NCBI GenBank assembly: GCA_002356635.1
Contig: CP023454.1
Location: forward strand, 1,844,501-1,908,500
DNA: 64,000 nt
Direction of reading: 5' to 3'
DNA from: Rhodobacteraceae bacterium QY30
GTDB taxonomy: Bacteria; Pseudomonadota; Alphaproteobacteria; Rhodobacterales; Rhodobacteraceae
Positions within the stretch are counted from its first letter, which is position 1. Every line of letters begins with the position of its first letter. The position numbers and the translations under genes were made by a program. Positions 25,645-33,803 of the stretch are shown in pieces. Below the pieces are notes generated by a model. The model made no database searches. It was not told the origin of the DNA and worked only from the letters and a program-made list of their open reading frames with translations.

Positions 25645-26634
25645 TCACAGAGCCGCCTTGATCTTTTCGGCTGCTTCCGGCGAGACCCAGGCCTTCCACA
25701 GGTCCTCGTTCTCTTTCAGGAAATGCTTGGCGCCATCTTCGCCCGTCGCCTGGTTGTCGGTCATCCAGGCCATGACACCGTTGACGGTGGCGTTGGTCCA
25801 GGACCGCTTGCCCAGGTAGTCCATCACCTCGGCCGGCGCGGCATCGGCGAAGGTCTTCGCAACGACGGTCTGCACCTTGTCCTTCGGCCAGTCGTTCTTC
25901 TTCGGATCGGCGCATTCGGCGTTCGAAGTGCAGCGTTTCCACTCGTCCATGTCGAGCGGCACGCCATGGTCAAGCTTCACCATCTCGTACTTGCCCAGAA
26001 GCGCGGTCGGCGCCCAGTAGTAGCCGACCCAGCCTTCCTTGCGTTCGTAGGCGCGGGCAATCGAGCCATCAAGACCCGCGGCCGAACCGGTGTCCACCAG
26101 CGTAAAGCCCGCCGCTTCGGCGCCATAGGCCTTGTACAGCTGCGTGGTCACGACCGTGCCGCCCCAGCCCTGCGGCCCGTTGAACACGGCGCCCTTCTTG
26201 GAATCCTCGGGGTCCGGGAACAGTTCCGGGTGCTTCAGGACGTCGTCGATCGTCTTGATCTCGGGATGGGCGTCGGCCACGTATTTCGGCATCCACCAGC
26301 CCTGCACCGCGCCATCCGACAGGATGTCGCCGGTGACGACGATCTTGCCTTCGGACAGACCCTTCTGGATCACTTCCGGCACCAGGTCGACCCAGCCTTC
26401 CGGCGCGATCTCGGGCTGGCCCTTTTCCACCATCGAGGTGATGGTCGGCACAGTATCGCCCTGAATGATTTCGGCCTGGCAACCATAGCCGTTGTTCAGG
26501 ATGAAGGCGTCAAGGGCCGCGGCCAGCTCGGCGCTTTGCCAGTTCATGCTGGCGATGGTCAGGCTGCCGCATTCAGCCTGGGCCATGCCGGCCATCGCGG
26601 TTGTCATGGCCAGAGTGGCGATAAGTCTTTTCAT
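25645..26634 (-). CDS. proX: glycine betaine ABC transporter substrate-binding protein
   Basis: A 329-residue periplasmic protein with a clear signal peptide (MKRLIATLAMTTAMAGMAQA). It follows the OpuAC fold of the ProX type, with several tryptophans likely to form the aromatic betaine cage (EGWVD, GWWMPKY, GWVGYYWAPTALL). It has cysteines at CTSNAEC, probably a disulfide. It is the first gene of proXWV and has a good ribosome site (AGAACAC before the ATG is weak, but it is the only start before the signal peptide). Confidence 0.93.
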   Translation of the reverse strand: MKRLIATLAMTTAMAGMAQAECGSLTIASMNWQSAELAAALDAFILNNGYGCQAEIIQGDTVPTITSMVEKGQPEIAPEGWVDLVPEVIQKGLSEGKIVVTGDILSDGAVQGWWMPKYVADAHPEIKTIDDVLKHPELFPDPEDSKKGAVFNGPQGWGGTVVTTQLYKAYGAEAAGFTLVDTGSAAGLDGSIARAYERKEGWVGYYWAPTALLGKYEMVKLDHGVPLDMDEWKRCTSNAECADPKKNDWPKDKVQTVVAKTFADAAPAEVMDYLGKRSWTNATVNGVMAWMTDNQATGEDGAKHFLKENEDLWKAWVSPEAAEKIKAAL

Positions 26635-26944
26635 GTGTTCTCCCCATTGGTCAGCTTCGGGACAGCTGCCGCAATCGCCCCGACGGGACGCATTGCCAGG
26701 TTGGCCGGAAGGTTTCCGTGCGGAAGCAGACCAGACAAATCCCCTGCCGAAGCGCCAGAAAACGTCATCTTTTGCGCTGAATGCGACAGATGTGTGACAG
26801 GGAAAATGGCATGTCCGAAATGCATGAAAACCGGTGGGCGACCCGCCGCGTCCGGCCCGGAAACGGCGTTGCGGCCGTGCTTCCCGGCCATGACCCTACA
26901 CGCCTTGCAACATTTCGCACAAGTTGCTAAATCGGCCCGGCGTA
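26635..26944. other. intergenic region between proX and tRNA-Thr
   Basis: This 310-base divergent gap must hold the proX promoter and the tRNA promoter. The part next to proX is A/T-richer than its surroundings, but I found no convincing -35/-10 pair on the minus strand. No gene is credible. Confidence 0.4.
26905..26933 (+). promoter_or_regulatory. possible sigma-70 promoter of tRNA-Thr
   Basis: TTGCAA (26905-26910), a 17-base spacer and TAAATC (26928-26933) lie 11 bases before the tRNA. Spacing and position fit a housekeeping promoter; the -10 match is only partial. Confidence 0.4.
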
Positions 26945-27017
26945 GCCCTTATAGCTCAGCTGGTAGAGCGCCAGTTTTGTAAACTGGATGTCGGCGGTTC
27001 GAACCCGTCTGGGGGCA
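26945..27017 (+). tRNA. tRNA-Thr (anticodon UGU)
   Basis: A complete 73-base cloverleaf. The acceptor stem is GCCCTTA/TGGGGGC with two G-U pairs, the D arm is GCTC/GAGC and the anticodon stem is CCAGT/ACTGG with loop TTTGTAA, giving anticodon TGT. The T arm is GGCGG/CCGTC around TTCGAAC, and the discriminator base is A. CCA is not encoded. It reads ACA codons, which are rare in such a G+C-rich genome. Confidence 0.95.
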
Positions 27018-27093
27018 CGCGGGATCCCTTCCCTGCGCCGACGGCTTCTCCCCGATTCTCCTGTTCCGGACGCCGCGGGCCGCATTGCCCGAC

Positions 27094-28791
27094 CTATCTT
27101 TCGCGCGCGCGGCTGGCCCGCGCCAGAAGCGCCACGGCCACAAGACCCACCGCCATCACGATCAGCGCGGGCGGCGCGGCCTCGCCCAGCTTTTCAAGGC
27201 TTGCCTTTTCCTGCACCCGGGTGGCCAGCGTTTCGTAGTTGAAGGGACGCAGCAGCAGCGTGGCGGGCAGTTCCTTGACGCATTCCACAAAGACCAGAAG
27301 CAGCGCCGTTCCGACCGAGCCCCGCAGGATCGGCAGGTAGACGGAGGTCAGAACCCCTCGCGCCGTGCGCCCCAGCGAACGGGCCGCCATCGGAAGCGAG
27401 GGCGAGATCCGCCCGAAGGCGCTGTCCACCGCGCCCTCGGCAATGCCGAAGAACCGCACCACGAAGGCCAGCACGATGGCCGCCGCCGAGCCGGTCAGCA
27501 GAAGGCCCGGATCATGGCCGGTCAGCGCAAGAATCGCATCCGCCACCCGATGATCCAGCGCTGCCAGCGGGAACAGGATGCCCACCGCCAGAACCGCTCC
27601 GGGCGTGCCATAGCCAAGCGCCGTCAGCGGCATAACCAGCCGTGCCGTCCGCGACAGCGCCAGCCGGACTGCGTAAACCAGAAACAGCGCCGCAAAGACC
27701 GTCAGGACCGAGGCCAGCGCGCCGACGACCAGCGTGTGGACCAGCGCCTGCCCCAGACCGGGGCTCAGCCATTCCGAGGGCCGTTCCAGCGCGTGGCCAA
27801 GGATCACCGCCGTGGGCAGCAAAAATCCCATGGCCAGCGGCACAAGACACAGCGCCGTCGCACCCAGCGCCGGCAGCCCGCGCAGGGTCTGGCGCGTCAC
27901 CGGACGCGGCTGGCGGGCCGACTGGAAGAAGCGCGACCGCCGGCGGCCATAGCGTTCCAGCACCATCAGGCACAGGATCACCGCCAGGATCACGCAGGCG
28001 ATCTGCGCCGCCCCGCCCGCATTGCCGGTCTCCAGCCAGACCGAGAAGATGCCCGTGGTCAGGGTCTGGATGCCGAAGTAGAAGGACACGCCATAATCGC
28101 TGACCACTTCCATCATCACGATGGCCGCCCCTGCCGCGATGGCAGGCCGCGCCAGCGGCAGGCCGATCCGCCAGAACAGCCGCCAGGGACCGGCCCCCAG
28201 CGCCCGCGCAACCTCATAGCTCCCCGAGGGTTGTTCGCGGAACGCGGCGCGCGACAGCAGGTAGACGTAAGGATACAGCGCCGAGGCCAGCACCACGACC
28301 GCAAAGCCCCGCGAGCGCGGCGAGAAGAACCAGTAATCCCGCGCCGAGGACCAGCCGAAGGTCTGGCGCAGCGCCGATTGCAGCGGACCCGCGTAATCCA
28401 GGAGGTCGACCAGCCCATAGGCCGAGACATAGGCGGGAATCGCCATCGGCAAGAGCAGCCACCATTCCAGCCAGCGCGACAGCGGAAAGCGGTACATCGT
28501 CACCAGCCAGGCCGCCCCCGCGCCCACGGCCGAGGCCAGCACGGCGGAACCCGCGGCCAGGATGACGCTGTTGGTCAGGTAGCGCGGCAGGGTCGTGGCC
28601 AGCAGATGGGGCCAGATGTTCTCGGTCGGGTTGAAGGCAATGACCACCACCGCGACCAGCGGAATCAGCACCACCGCTGCGATGACCAGGGCGCCCAGCG
28701 TCCATCCCGGCCCGCCGCCGACGCGCCGCTGCCGCCCCTGCGGAACCGGGCCGGTGCCCGCCGTAAATGCCTGAGTGTTTTGCCCTGCCAT
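27094..28791 (-). CDS. FbpB-like ferric iron ABC transporter permease (double permease)
   Basis: A 565-residue membrane protein with about 12 segments, made of two permease domains fused head to tail. Each half has an EAA loop (EVARALGAGPWRLFWRIGLPLARPAI in the first, AARSLGRTARGVLTSVYLPILRG in the second). This is the layout of FbpB/SfuB/HitB iron permeases and of ThiP. The ATP-binding and substrate-binding genes are not adjacent, so the partners must be elsewhere. The gene is divergent from a conserved unknown protein. Confidence 0.85.
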   Translation of the reverse strand: MAGQNTQAFTAGTGPVPQGRQRRVGGGPGWTLGALVIAAVVLIPLVAVVVIAFNPTENIWPHLLATTLPRYLTNSVILAAGSAVLASAVGAGAAWLVTMYRFPLSRWLEWWLLLPMAIPAYVSAYGLVDLLDYAGPLQSALRQTFGWSSARDYWFFSPRSRGFAVVVLASALYPYVYLLSRAAFREQPSGSYEVARALGAGPWRLFWRIGLPLARPAIAAGAAIVMMEVVSDYGVSFYFGIQTLTTGIFSVWLETGNAGGAAQIACVILAVILCLMVLERYGRRRSRFFQSARQPRPVTRQTLRGLPALGATALCLVPLAMGFLLPTAVILGHALERPSEWLSPGLGQALVHTLVVGALASVLTVFAALFLVYAVRLALSRTARLVMPLTALGYGTPGAVLAVGILFPLAALDHRVADAILALTGHDPGLLLTGSAAAIVLAFVVRFFGIAEGAVDSAFGRISPSLPMAARSLGRTARGVLTSVYLPILRGSVGTALLLVFVECVKELPATLLLRPFNYETLATRVQEKASLEKLGEAAPPALIVMAVGLVAVALLARASRARER

Positions 28792-28877
28792 TGCGGCTGC
28801 TTATCGGAAAGCGGTTTTGCTGTCCAGAAATCGCCGTATAACGCGGGCACGGGCCAGGCCAGAAGGAAGGAGCCGCG

Positions 28878-29753
28878 ATGCAGGTCGTCTTTCATCTGGG
28901 GGTACATGCCACGGACGAGGATCGGCTGCTCCGGTCGCTGCTGAGGAATCGCGAAACCCTGTCGCGTCTGGGCGTGGCGATCCCGGCGCCGGGGCGCTAC
29001 CGGACGGCGCTGCGCGAAACGCTCCAGTCGTTGCAGGGGGGCGCGGCCAGCTCCGCGGCACAGAAGGCGCTGCTGTCGCGGATTGCGGACAGCGATGCGC
29101 CGCGCCGGATCGTGTTCAGTCACGACAGTTTCCTTTGCATGGCCAGCCGCGCGCTGTCACCCGAAGGCTTCTACGCCAGGGCGGGCCGACAGGTGGCGGC
29201 GATGTCGAGGCTGTTTGACGGCGCGGACTGCGAATTCCACCTGGCCTTGCGCAATCCGGCCACGCTGGTTCCGGCGCTGATGGCGCGGACCGAAGGCGCA
29301 GACTATTCCGCCTTCATGCACGACCTGGACCCTCTGCGCCTGTCCTGGGTTCCGGTGGTTCAGGCACTCCGGCATGCCGTGCCGGACGCGCGTCTGGTGG
29401 TCTGGTGCAACGAGGACAGTCCCGTCCTGTGGCCCGATCTCGTGCGGTGCCTGGCCGGGACGGGGGCAGAGACCGCACTGTGCGGCGGAACCGATCTGGT
29501 GGACCAGTTGATCACACCGGCGGGCCGCAACGGGCTGGAGGCGGCGCTGGCCGCGAACCCGCCGTCATCGCCCGCAGGCCTTCGCGCCGTGCTGGCGTCG
29601 CACCTGGAGCAGCATGCCCGGCCAGGCGCGCTGGATGCCCAGATCGCGCTGCCCGGCTGGGATGATGCGCTGGTGGCCGACATGACCGCCAGTTATGACG
29701 CGGACATCGCAGAAATCGGCGCGATGAAGGGGGTCGATCTGGTCCTGCCATGA
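28878..29753 (+). CDS. conserved protein of unknown function, sulfotransferase-like N-terminus
   Basis: A 291-residue soluble protein that I do not recognise by name. The start MQVVFHLGVHATDEDRLLRSLL resembles the 5'-phosphosulfate loop of sulfotransferase-like proteins (usually HxGxxKTGTT), but the Lys-Thr pair is missing. The later segment RRIVFSHDSFLC and the FHLALRNPATLVPALM stretch also fit that fold. It may be a non-catalytic relative. AAGGAAGGAG precedes the ATG. It is divergent from the FbpB-like permease and convergent with gapR. Confidence 0.6.
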   Translation: MQVVFHLGVHATDEDRLLRSLLRNRETLSRLGVAIPAPGRYRTALRETLQSLQGGAASSAAQKALLSRIADSDAPRRIVFSHDSFLCMASRALSPEGFYARAGRQVAAMSRLFDGADCEFHLALRNPATLVPALMARTEGADYSAFMHDLDPLRLSWVPVVQALRHAVPDARLVVWCNEDSPVLWPDLVRCLAGTGAETALCGGTDLVDQLITPAGRNGLEAALAANPPSSPAGLRAVLASHLEQHARPGALDAQIALPGWDDALVADMTASYDADIAEIGAMKGVDLVLP

Positions 29754-29774
29754 CCCCCTGCCCGCGCCGGGGCA

Positions 29775-30059
29775 TCAGCTCATCCCAAGGGCGGCCTTGT
29801 ACATTTCAAGGATCGCCTCTTCTTCGGCCAAGTCGTCCTTGTCGCGCTTGCGCATCGCCATGATCTTGCGCATGACCTTGGTGTCGTAACCCCGGCCCTT
29901 CGCCTCGGACATCAGCTCCTTCTGCTGCTCGGCAATGTCCTTCTTCTCGGCCTCCAGATGCTCGTACTGCTCGATGAACTGCCGCAGTTCATCGGCGGTG
30001 ACGCTGTAGGCGGCGTCGCTGGCGGGGGTGCTCGCGGGGGTGCTGGTGGGGATGTTCAT
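29775..30059 (-). CDS. gapR: DUF2312 chromosome-structuring protein (GapR family)
   Basis: A 94-residue charged, coiled-coil protein that matches GapR of Caulobacter over residues about 22-94. The shared blocks are ERLE/EHLEAEKKDI, EAKGRGYDTKVMRKI, RKRDKDDLAEEEAILEMYKAALG. GapR binds overtwisted, AT-rich DNA ahead of replication and transcription. The N-terminus carries a short TSTPASTPAS repeat encoded by near-identical triplets. ATG 30059 follows a GGAGAGG site; an in-frame start eight codons earlier is less likely. Confidence 0.9.
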   Translation of the reverse strand: MNIPTSTPASTPASDAAYSVTADELRQFIEQYEHLEAEKKDIAEQQKELMSEAKGRGYDTKVMRKIMAMRKRDKDDLAEEEAILEMYKAALGMS

Positions 30060-30247
30060 CCTGCCTCTCCTCTGGGCGGTCATGCTCGTGCCTTGGCCCC
30101 GTGACTAGCCGCGCGCCCCGGTTGCCGCAACCCCGATCCGCACCGATCGGCAGGGCGGCGCCCGCCGCCACGCCGGGGGACACGGGTGTCTTGTGGCGCG
30201 CGCCGCTTCAGGCTAGGCGGACGCGCAATCAGGAAGGGGCGTTCACG

Positions 30248-30460
30248 ATGGAAATGCTGATCTGGCCGGGTGCGGCGCTGACGGTGGTGGGACTGGCCGG
30301 ACTGGTCTGGGCCATCGTCCGGGTGGCGCGGGCCAAGCGGGCGGGACTGGACGAGGCGGCCCTGCGCGCCGTCCTTCAGAGGGCGGTGGCGCTCAACCTC
30401 GGGGCGCTGGCCCTGTCCGCGATCGGGCTGATGATGATCGTCGTCGGCGTCATGCTGTAG
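30248..30460 (+). CDS. small two-segment membrane protein
   Basis: Seventy residues with two hydrophobic segments (about 5-25 and 48-68) joined by a basic loop (VARAKRAGLDEAALRAVLQRA). Function unknown. AGGAAGG lies upstream of the ATG. Its last 11 bases overlap the end of the convergent FadB-like gene. The longer frame further upstream lacks a ribosome site and looks non-coding. Confidence 0.65.
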   Translation: MEMLIWPGAALTVVGLAGLVWAIVRVARAKRAGLDEAALRAVLQRAVALNLGALALSAIGLMMIVVGVML

Positions 30461-32474
30461 CGCCCCCGGCGACCAGCACCTGAAGGTCCGACCCGGTGAA
30501 GTGGCGGGCGTTGCGGATGTAATGGGTCCAAAGCGCGCGCGGCGCCGCGGCGGCATCGCCGGCATCGGCCTGCTGGCGCAGCAGCGCGCGCAGCCGCACC
30601 AGCCCGATCGCATCCGCCATGTGCATCGGCCCGCCCGTATCGCGCGCCATTCCCGCACCTTCGCACAGCACCAGATCCACTTCGGCCGGGCTGGACAGCA
30701 CGCCCTCCTCGATTAGGGCCGCGCCCAGATTGGCCAACCGCGCCACCAGCCACGCCTGCCACCGCGTCCGATCCGGGTCGGACGGCTGCAGATGCCGGGG
30801 CGCCGGATGAGGATCCGGCATCACCTGCGCCAGCGGCAGGGACCACCCCAGATCCGACAGCGCACCGTGCAGCGCGGCCCCCGGCAGACCTGCCGCCAGA
30901 CCGGAACGGACGGCGGCCAGTCCTTCCTGCCGGAACCGGTCGGCAAGACCGGCCGCCCCGCGCCGGACCCGGATCCCGATCCGGCCCAGCCGCAGTGACA
31001 GCGCCGAAAGCATCGCCAGCGCCTCCGACAGGGCTGCGGGCGCCCCGCCTTCGGTCCCCGGCAGCACGATCTCGGCCAGATGTCCGCTGGCCAGCGGGTC
31101 GCAGACATGAAAGCCGCAAGCCAGCCCGTGCCGCCCGGTCCGATCGTCCAGAAGCGCCAGGTCACGGCACCGGGCCGTCACCCGCAACGCTCCGCGCCGC
31201 GCGACCGCAGCCGCCCGCGACAGGGCGTGCGCCGCCTCGGAATCCGTCAGATCGGACGCGTCCAGAATCAGGTCGGCCCCGGCCGCCCGCGTCGGATCAA
31301 GCCCTGCCTGAAGCCGCGCCCAATCCTGCTCGCGCCGCTCTGCACTGATCTGGCCTTGTCGCACCGCCCCGTCCTGCGCCACGGCGATCTGGCGCAGGCA
31401 CTCGGCCAGCGCCGGGCCTTCGGGCGTGACCAGCGTGACCGACAGCCCCGCCGTGATCAGCGCATGGGCCAGATCCGCGGCCAGGGTCGTTCCCCCCAGT
31501 ACCGCAACGGACTGAAGCCGCGTCGATGGCACGGGCTGCGGCAGCCCCTGCGCCGCCTCGCGCGCAGCCCAGGCCAGATGGCCAAGGGCAGCCGCGGCGG
31601 GATCGGCGCGCTGCGCGGCCCAGGCATCCGCTTCGAAGGCGGCGGCGACCGGGGCCGACAGCAGAAGCTGCGCCTCGACGACCTCGGCCGCGCGGGCCAC
31701 AAGACGCGCGCGCGCCGGACGCATCGCGGACAGGTGGGCACGCGCGGCGGCAACCGCGTCCAGATAGGCGTCCGGGTCCGACAGCACCCGCGACGGGCTG
31801 CGCGGCGGCAGGCCTTGGCGGCCGCTGGCGATCAGCCGCGCCATACCCTTCGCCGCCCCTTCGGGATCGGGAACGCTGACCGAATCCACGACCCCCAGCG
31901 CCAGCGCCCGGCGCGCCCCGATGCTGCGGCGGCCAAGGACAAGATCAAGGGCGCGCGCCGCGCCCACCCGGACGGCAAGTGCCCCCAGTGCCCCGCCAGC
32001 AGGCAGCCGGCCCAGACCGGACTGCGGCAGCGAAAGCCGTGCCTCGGCCTGTGCGATGACGTAGTGCGCCGCAAGGACCGGGGCCAGCCCGTCGCCAGCC
32101 ACTGCCCCCGACATCGTGGCGATCACCGGCACCCGCGATTGCGCCAGACGGGCGCAGATCCCGGCCCAGCCATCGTCCCCGGCCCCCACGGCATCGCCCG
32201 TCCGGTCCTCGTCCAGCGTCCAGTCCCATCCCTCGACCGACAGGACAATCGCCCGCGCCTCGGGGACATCGGACAGCGCCCGGGCCAGGTCCCGGCGCAG
32301 GTTGCCACCCAGCGCCAGGGCCGCCCCCCGGCCAAGCCCCTGCGCACTGCCGAACAGTGCCAGATGCAACACACCCTCGGACAGCTCGACCCGAACTCCC
32401 GAAGCCCCGGCCGCCGGCGATCGCGTCGGAACGCGCGCAGAGGCTGGAACGGGATGGGGAAGCGGGCTGGTCAT
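30450..32474 (-). CDS. FadB/FadJ-like fatty-acid oxidation protein, catalytic residues lost
   Basis: A 674-residue protein with the domain order of the multifunctional beta-oxidation alpha subunit: enoyl-CoA hydratase (about 25-200), a linker, then 3-hydroxyacyl-CoA dehydrogenase domains (about 325-670). The hydratase glutamates are gone: the GGGCE motif is GDGLA, and LPET is LPQS. The Rossmann glycine motif is degraded (VLGGTTLAADLA). One dehydrogenase His region remains (GFHVCDP). It is long and uninterrupted, so it is probably a conserved inactive or repurposed paralogue, not a decaying pseudogene. Confidence is high in the family and lower on function. Confidence 0.75.
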   Translation of the reverse strand: MTSPLPHPVPASARVPTRSPAAGASGVRVELSEGVLHLALFGSAQGLGRGAALALGGNLRRDLARALSDVPEARAIVLSVEGWDWTLDEDRTGDAVGAGDDGWAGICARLAQSRVPVIATMSGAVAGDGLAPVLAAHYVIAQAEARLSLPQSGLGRLPAGGALGALAVRVGAARALDLVLGRRSIGARRALALGVVDSVSVPDPEGAAKGMARLIASGRQGLPPRSPSRVLSDPDAYLDAVAAARAHLSAMRPARARLVARAAEVVEAQLLLSAPVAAAFEADAWAAQRADPAAAALGHLAWAAREAAQGLPQPVPSTRLQSVAVLGGTTLAADLAHALITAGLSVTLVTPEGPALAECLRQIAVAQDGAVRQGQISAERREQDWARLQAGLDPTRAAGADLILDASDLTDSEAAHALSRAAAVARRGALRVTARCRDLALLDDRTGRHGLACGFHVCDPLASGHLAEIVLPGTEGGAPAALSEALAMLSALSLRLGRIGIRVRRGAAGLADRFRQEGLAAVRSGLAAGLPGAALHGALSDLGWSLPLAQVMPDPHPAPRHLQPSDPDRTRWQAWLVARLANLGAALIEEGVLSSPAEVDLVLCEGAGMARDTGGPMHMADAIGLVRLRALLRQQADAGDAAAAPRALWTHYIRNARHFTGSDLQVLVAGGATA

Positions 32475-32523
32475 GGTGCGGCAATTCTAATCGCCGCGGG
32501 GCCGCCGAATCCAGAGCGAAGGA

Positions 32524-32847
32524 TCAGTGCTTGGCCGCGCAGGTGGCGCAAAACGGCGTCGCGGGCACCGCGTCCAGCCGCCCCTCCGCAATCTGGGCGC
32601 CGCAAAGGGTGCAGAAGCCGTATTCGTCCGCAGCGATCCGGCCCAGCGCGGCCTCGATCATCCTGAGTTCGGTGACAGCCGCCGCGCCCAGGTCTTCCAG
32701 AACCTCGTCATCCTCGCGTTCGACGGCCAGTTCTTCCCAATCCTTCTCGCCGTGCGAGTCGAGCCCGTCCTCCACCGTCTCGATGCGCCCCAGCAGTTCG
32801 GCGCGGCGGGCTTCCAGGGCGCGTTTGCGCTCGGCGATCGTGGTCAT
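32524..32847 (-). CDS. TraR/DksA family zinc-finger protein
   Basis: A 107-residue protein: an N-terminal coiled coil (RKRALEARRAELLGRIETVE), an acidic stretch (EKDWEELAVEREDDEVLED), then a four-cysteine finger (FCTLCGAQIAEGRL ... PFCATCA). It resembles the small DksA/TraR-like proteins that bind RNA polymerase or act in stress. The ATG at 32847 follows GAAGGAG. An FNR-like box lies 56 bases upstream. Unlike the DksA encoded near 52 kb, it keeps all four zinc ligands. Confidence 0.87.
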   Translation of the reverse strand: MTTIAERKRALEARRAELLGRIETVEDGLDSHGEKDWEELAVEREDDEVLEDLGAAAVTELRMIEAALGRIAADEYGFCTLCGAQIAEGRLDAVPATPFCATCAAKH

Positions 32848-32902
32848 GGGCGTCTCCTTCTTTGCATCCGGCCGGATATGGCGGCGGCCGCTCCGCCTTG
32901 CC

Positions 32903-32916
32903 TTGACCCATATCAA
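32903..32916 (-). promoter_or_regulatory. FNR/FnrL-like box upstream of the TraR/DksA gene
   Basis: On the minus strand TTGATATGGGTCAA fits TTGAT-N4-ATCAA at nine of ten defined positions. It sits 56 bases before the start codon, in a non-coding region, a typical place for an FnrL activation site. The plus-strand gene at 33100 is about 185 bases away and could also respond. Confidence 0.55.
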
Positions 32917-33099
32917 TCTGAAAACCGTTCCCTGTCGATGGGGGATCGGCACGGCCAGCCACGCACTGCGGCCTTTCCCCACGGTTTTCCCCGCGCTATG
33001 GTCGAAACGGTCCGGCGATCGGGCGGCACGGCACCCCAAGCCTGAGCTATGCCCCCTGTCCTGCTGCCGGTTTCAACACATGCCCTTCTGGAGAATGCC

Positions 33100-33519
33100 A
33101 TGGACATCCGCCCCCTGACCTCCGACTACGCGGTCAGTCCCCAGATCGCACCGGCCGACCTGCCGCAGATCCGTGCCGCGGGCTATACCTGCGTGATCTG
33201 CAACCGGCCGGACAGCGAAAACCCCTTGCCCCTGCAAAGCGCCGCAATGGCGCAGGCCGCCCGGGACGCCGGGCTGGACTATGTCTACAACCCGGTCACG
33301 CCGGGCGCCCTTTCGGACGAAAACGTGCGGATCCAGCGCGAAACGCTGCCCCGGGGCAAGGTGTTGGCCTATTGCGCCTCGGGCAACCGCTCCTCGGTGG
33401 TCTGGTCTCTGGCCCAGGCCGGTCGGCAGTCGACCGATTCCCTGATCGAGACGGCCCGCCGCTACGGCTATGACCTCGAACCCTTCCGCGCCCGCATCGA
33501 CGGTCTGGCGCAAGGCTGA
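33100..33519 (+). CDS. DUF442/TIGR01244 family phosphatase or sulfurtransferase-like protein
   Basis: A 139-residue protein with a rhodanese/dual-specificity phosphatase-like fold. It starts MDIRPLTSDYAVSPQIAPADL and has the thiolate motif VLAYCASGNRSSVVWSLAQA, that is C-x4-R as in the family often encoded with sulfide:quinone oxidoreductase or Blh. GGAGA lies upstream of the ATG. No sulfur gene is adjacent. The following 284 bases up to the FliM-like gene contain nothing I can support. Confidence 0.8.
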   Translation: MDIRPLTSDYAVSPQIAPADLPQIRAAGYTCVICNRPDSENPLPLQSAAMAQAARDAGLDYVYNPVTPGALSDENVRIQRETLPRGKVLAYCASGNRSSVVWSLAQAGRQSTDSLIETARRYGYDLEPFRARIDGLAQG

Positions 33520-33803
33520 CGCTGGCCCCGGCGGGGCGTCCGAAGCCGGGGGCATTGCGCGAGCCGCTTCGTAAGAGCGTCGCCGGAAAAGCAGGCAAAC
33601 CGCTCTCCCGCACCCTCCTTTTGGCGGAAACCTTGAATCGCCGGAGCGGCGCGCCGCCCGTGGCAATGCCTCATCCGTCAGGTCTGCGGTGCGGCCTTCT
33701 TTCCCGGACGCCTCGACATGGCGTCGGTCCGGGACGCGTCAGGGCGATGACCCCGCCCGACAAGCCATCCGTTCCCTTCCGGACGGGCTGCGAAGCCGCC
33801 GGA

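Noticed and set aside
26945-27017. tRNA-Thr as an integration site of a genomic island.
   Set aside because: I found no integrase next to it and no direct repeat of the tRNA 3' end in the window.
27734-28103. Plus-strand open frames inside the FbpB-like gene.
   Set aside because: They are antisense frames within a clear double-permease gene.
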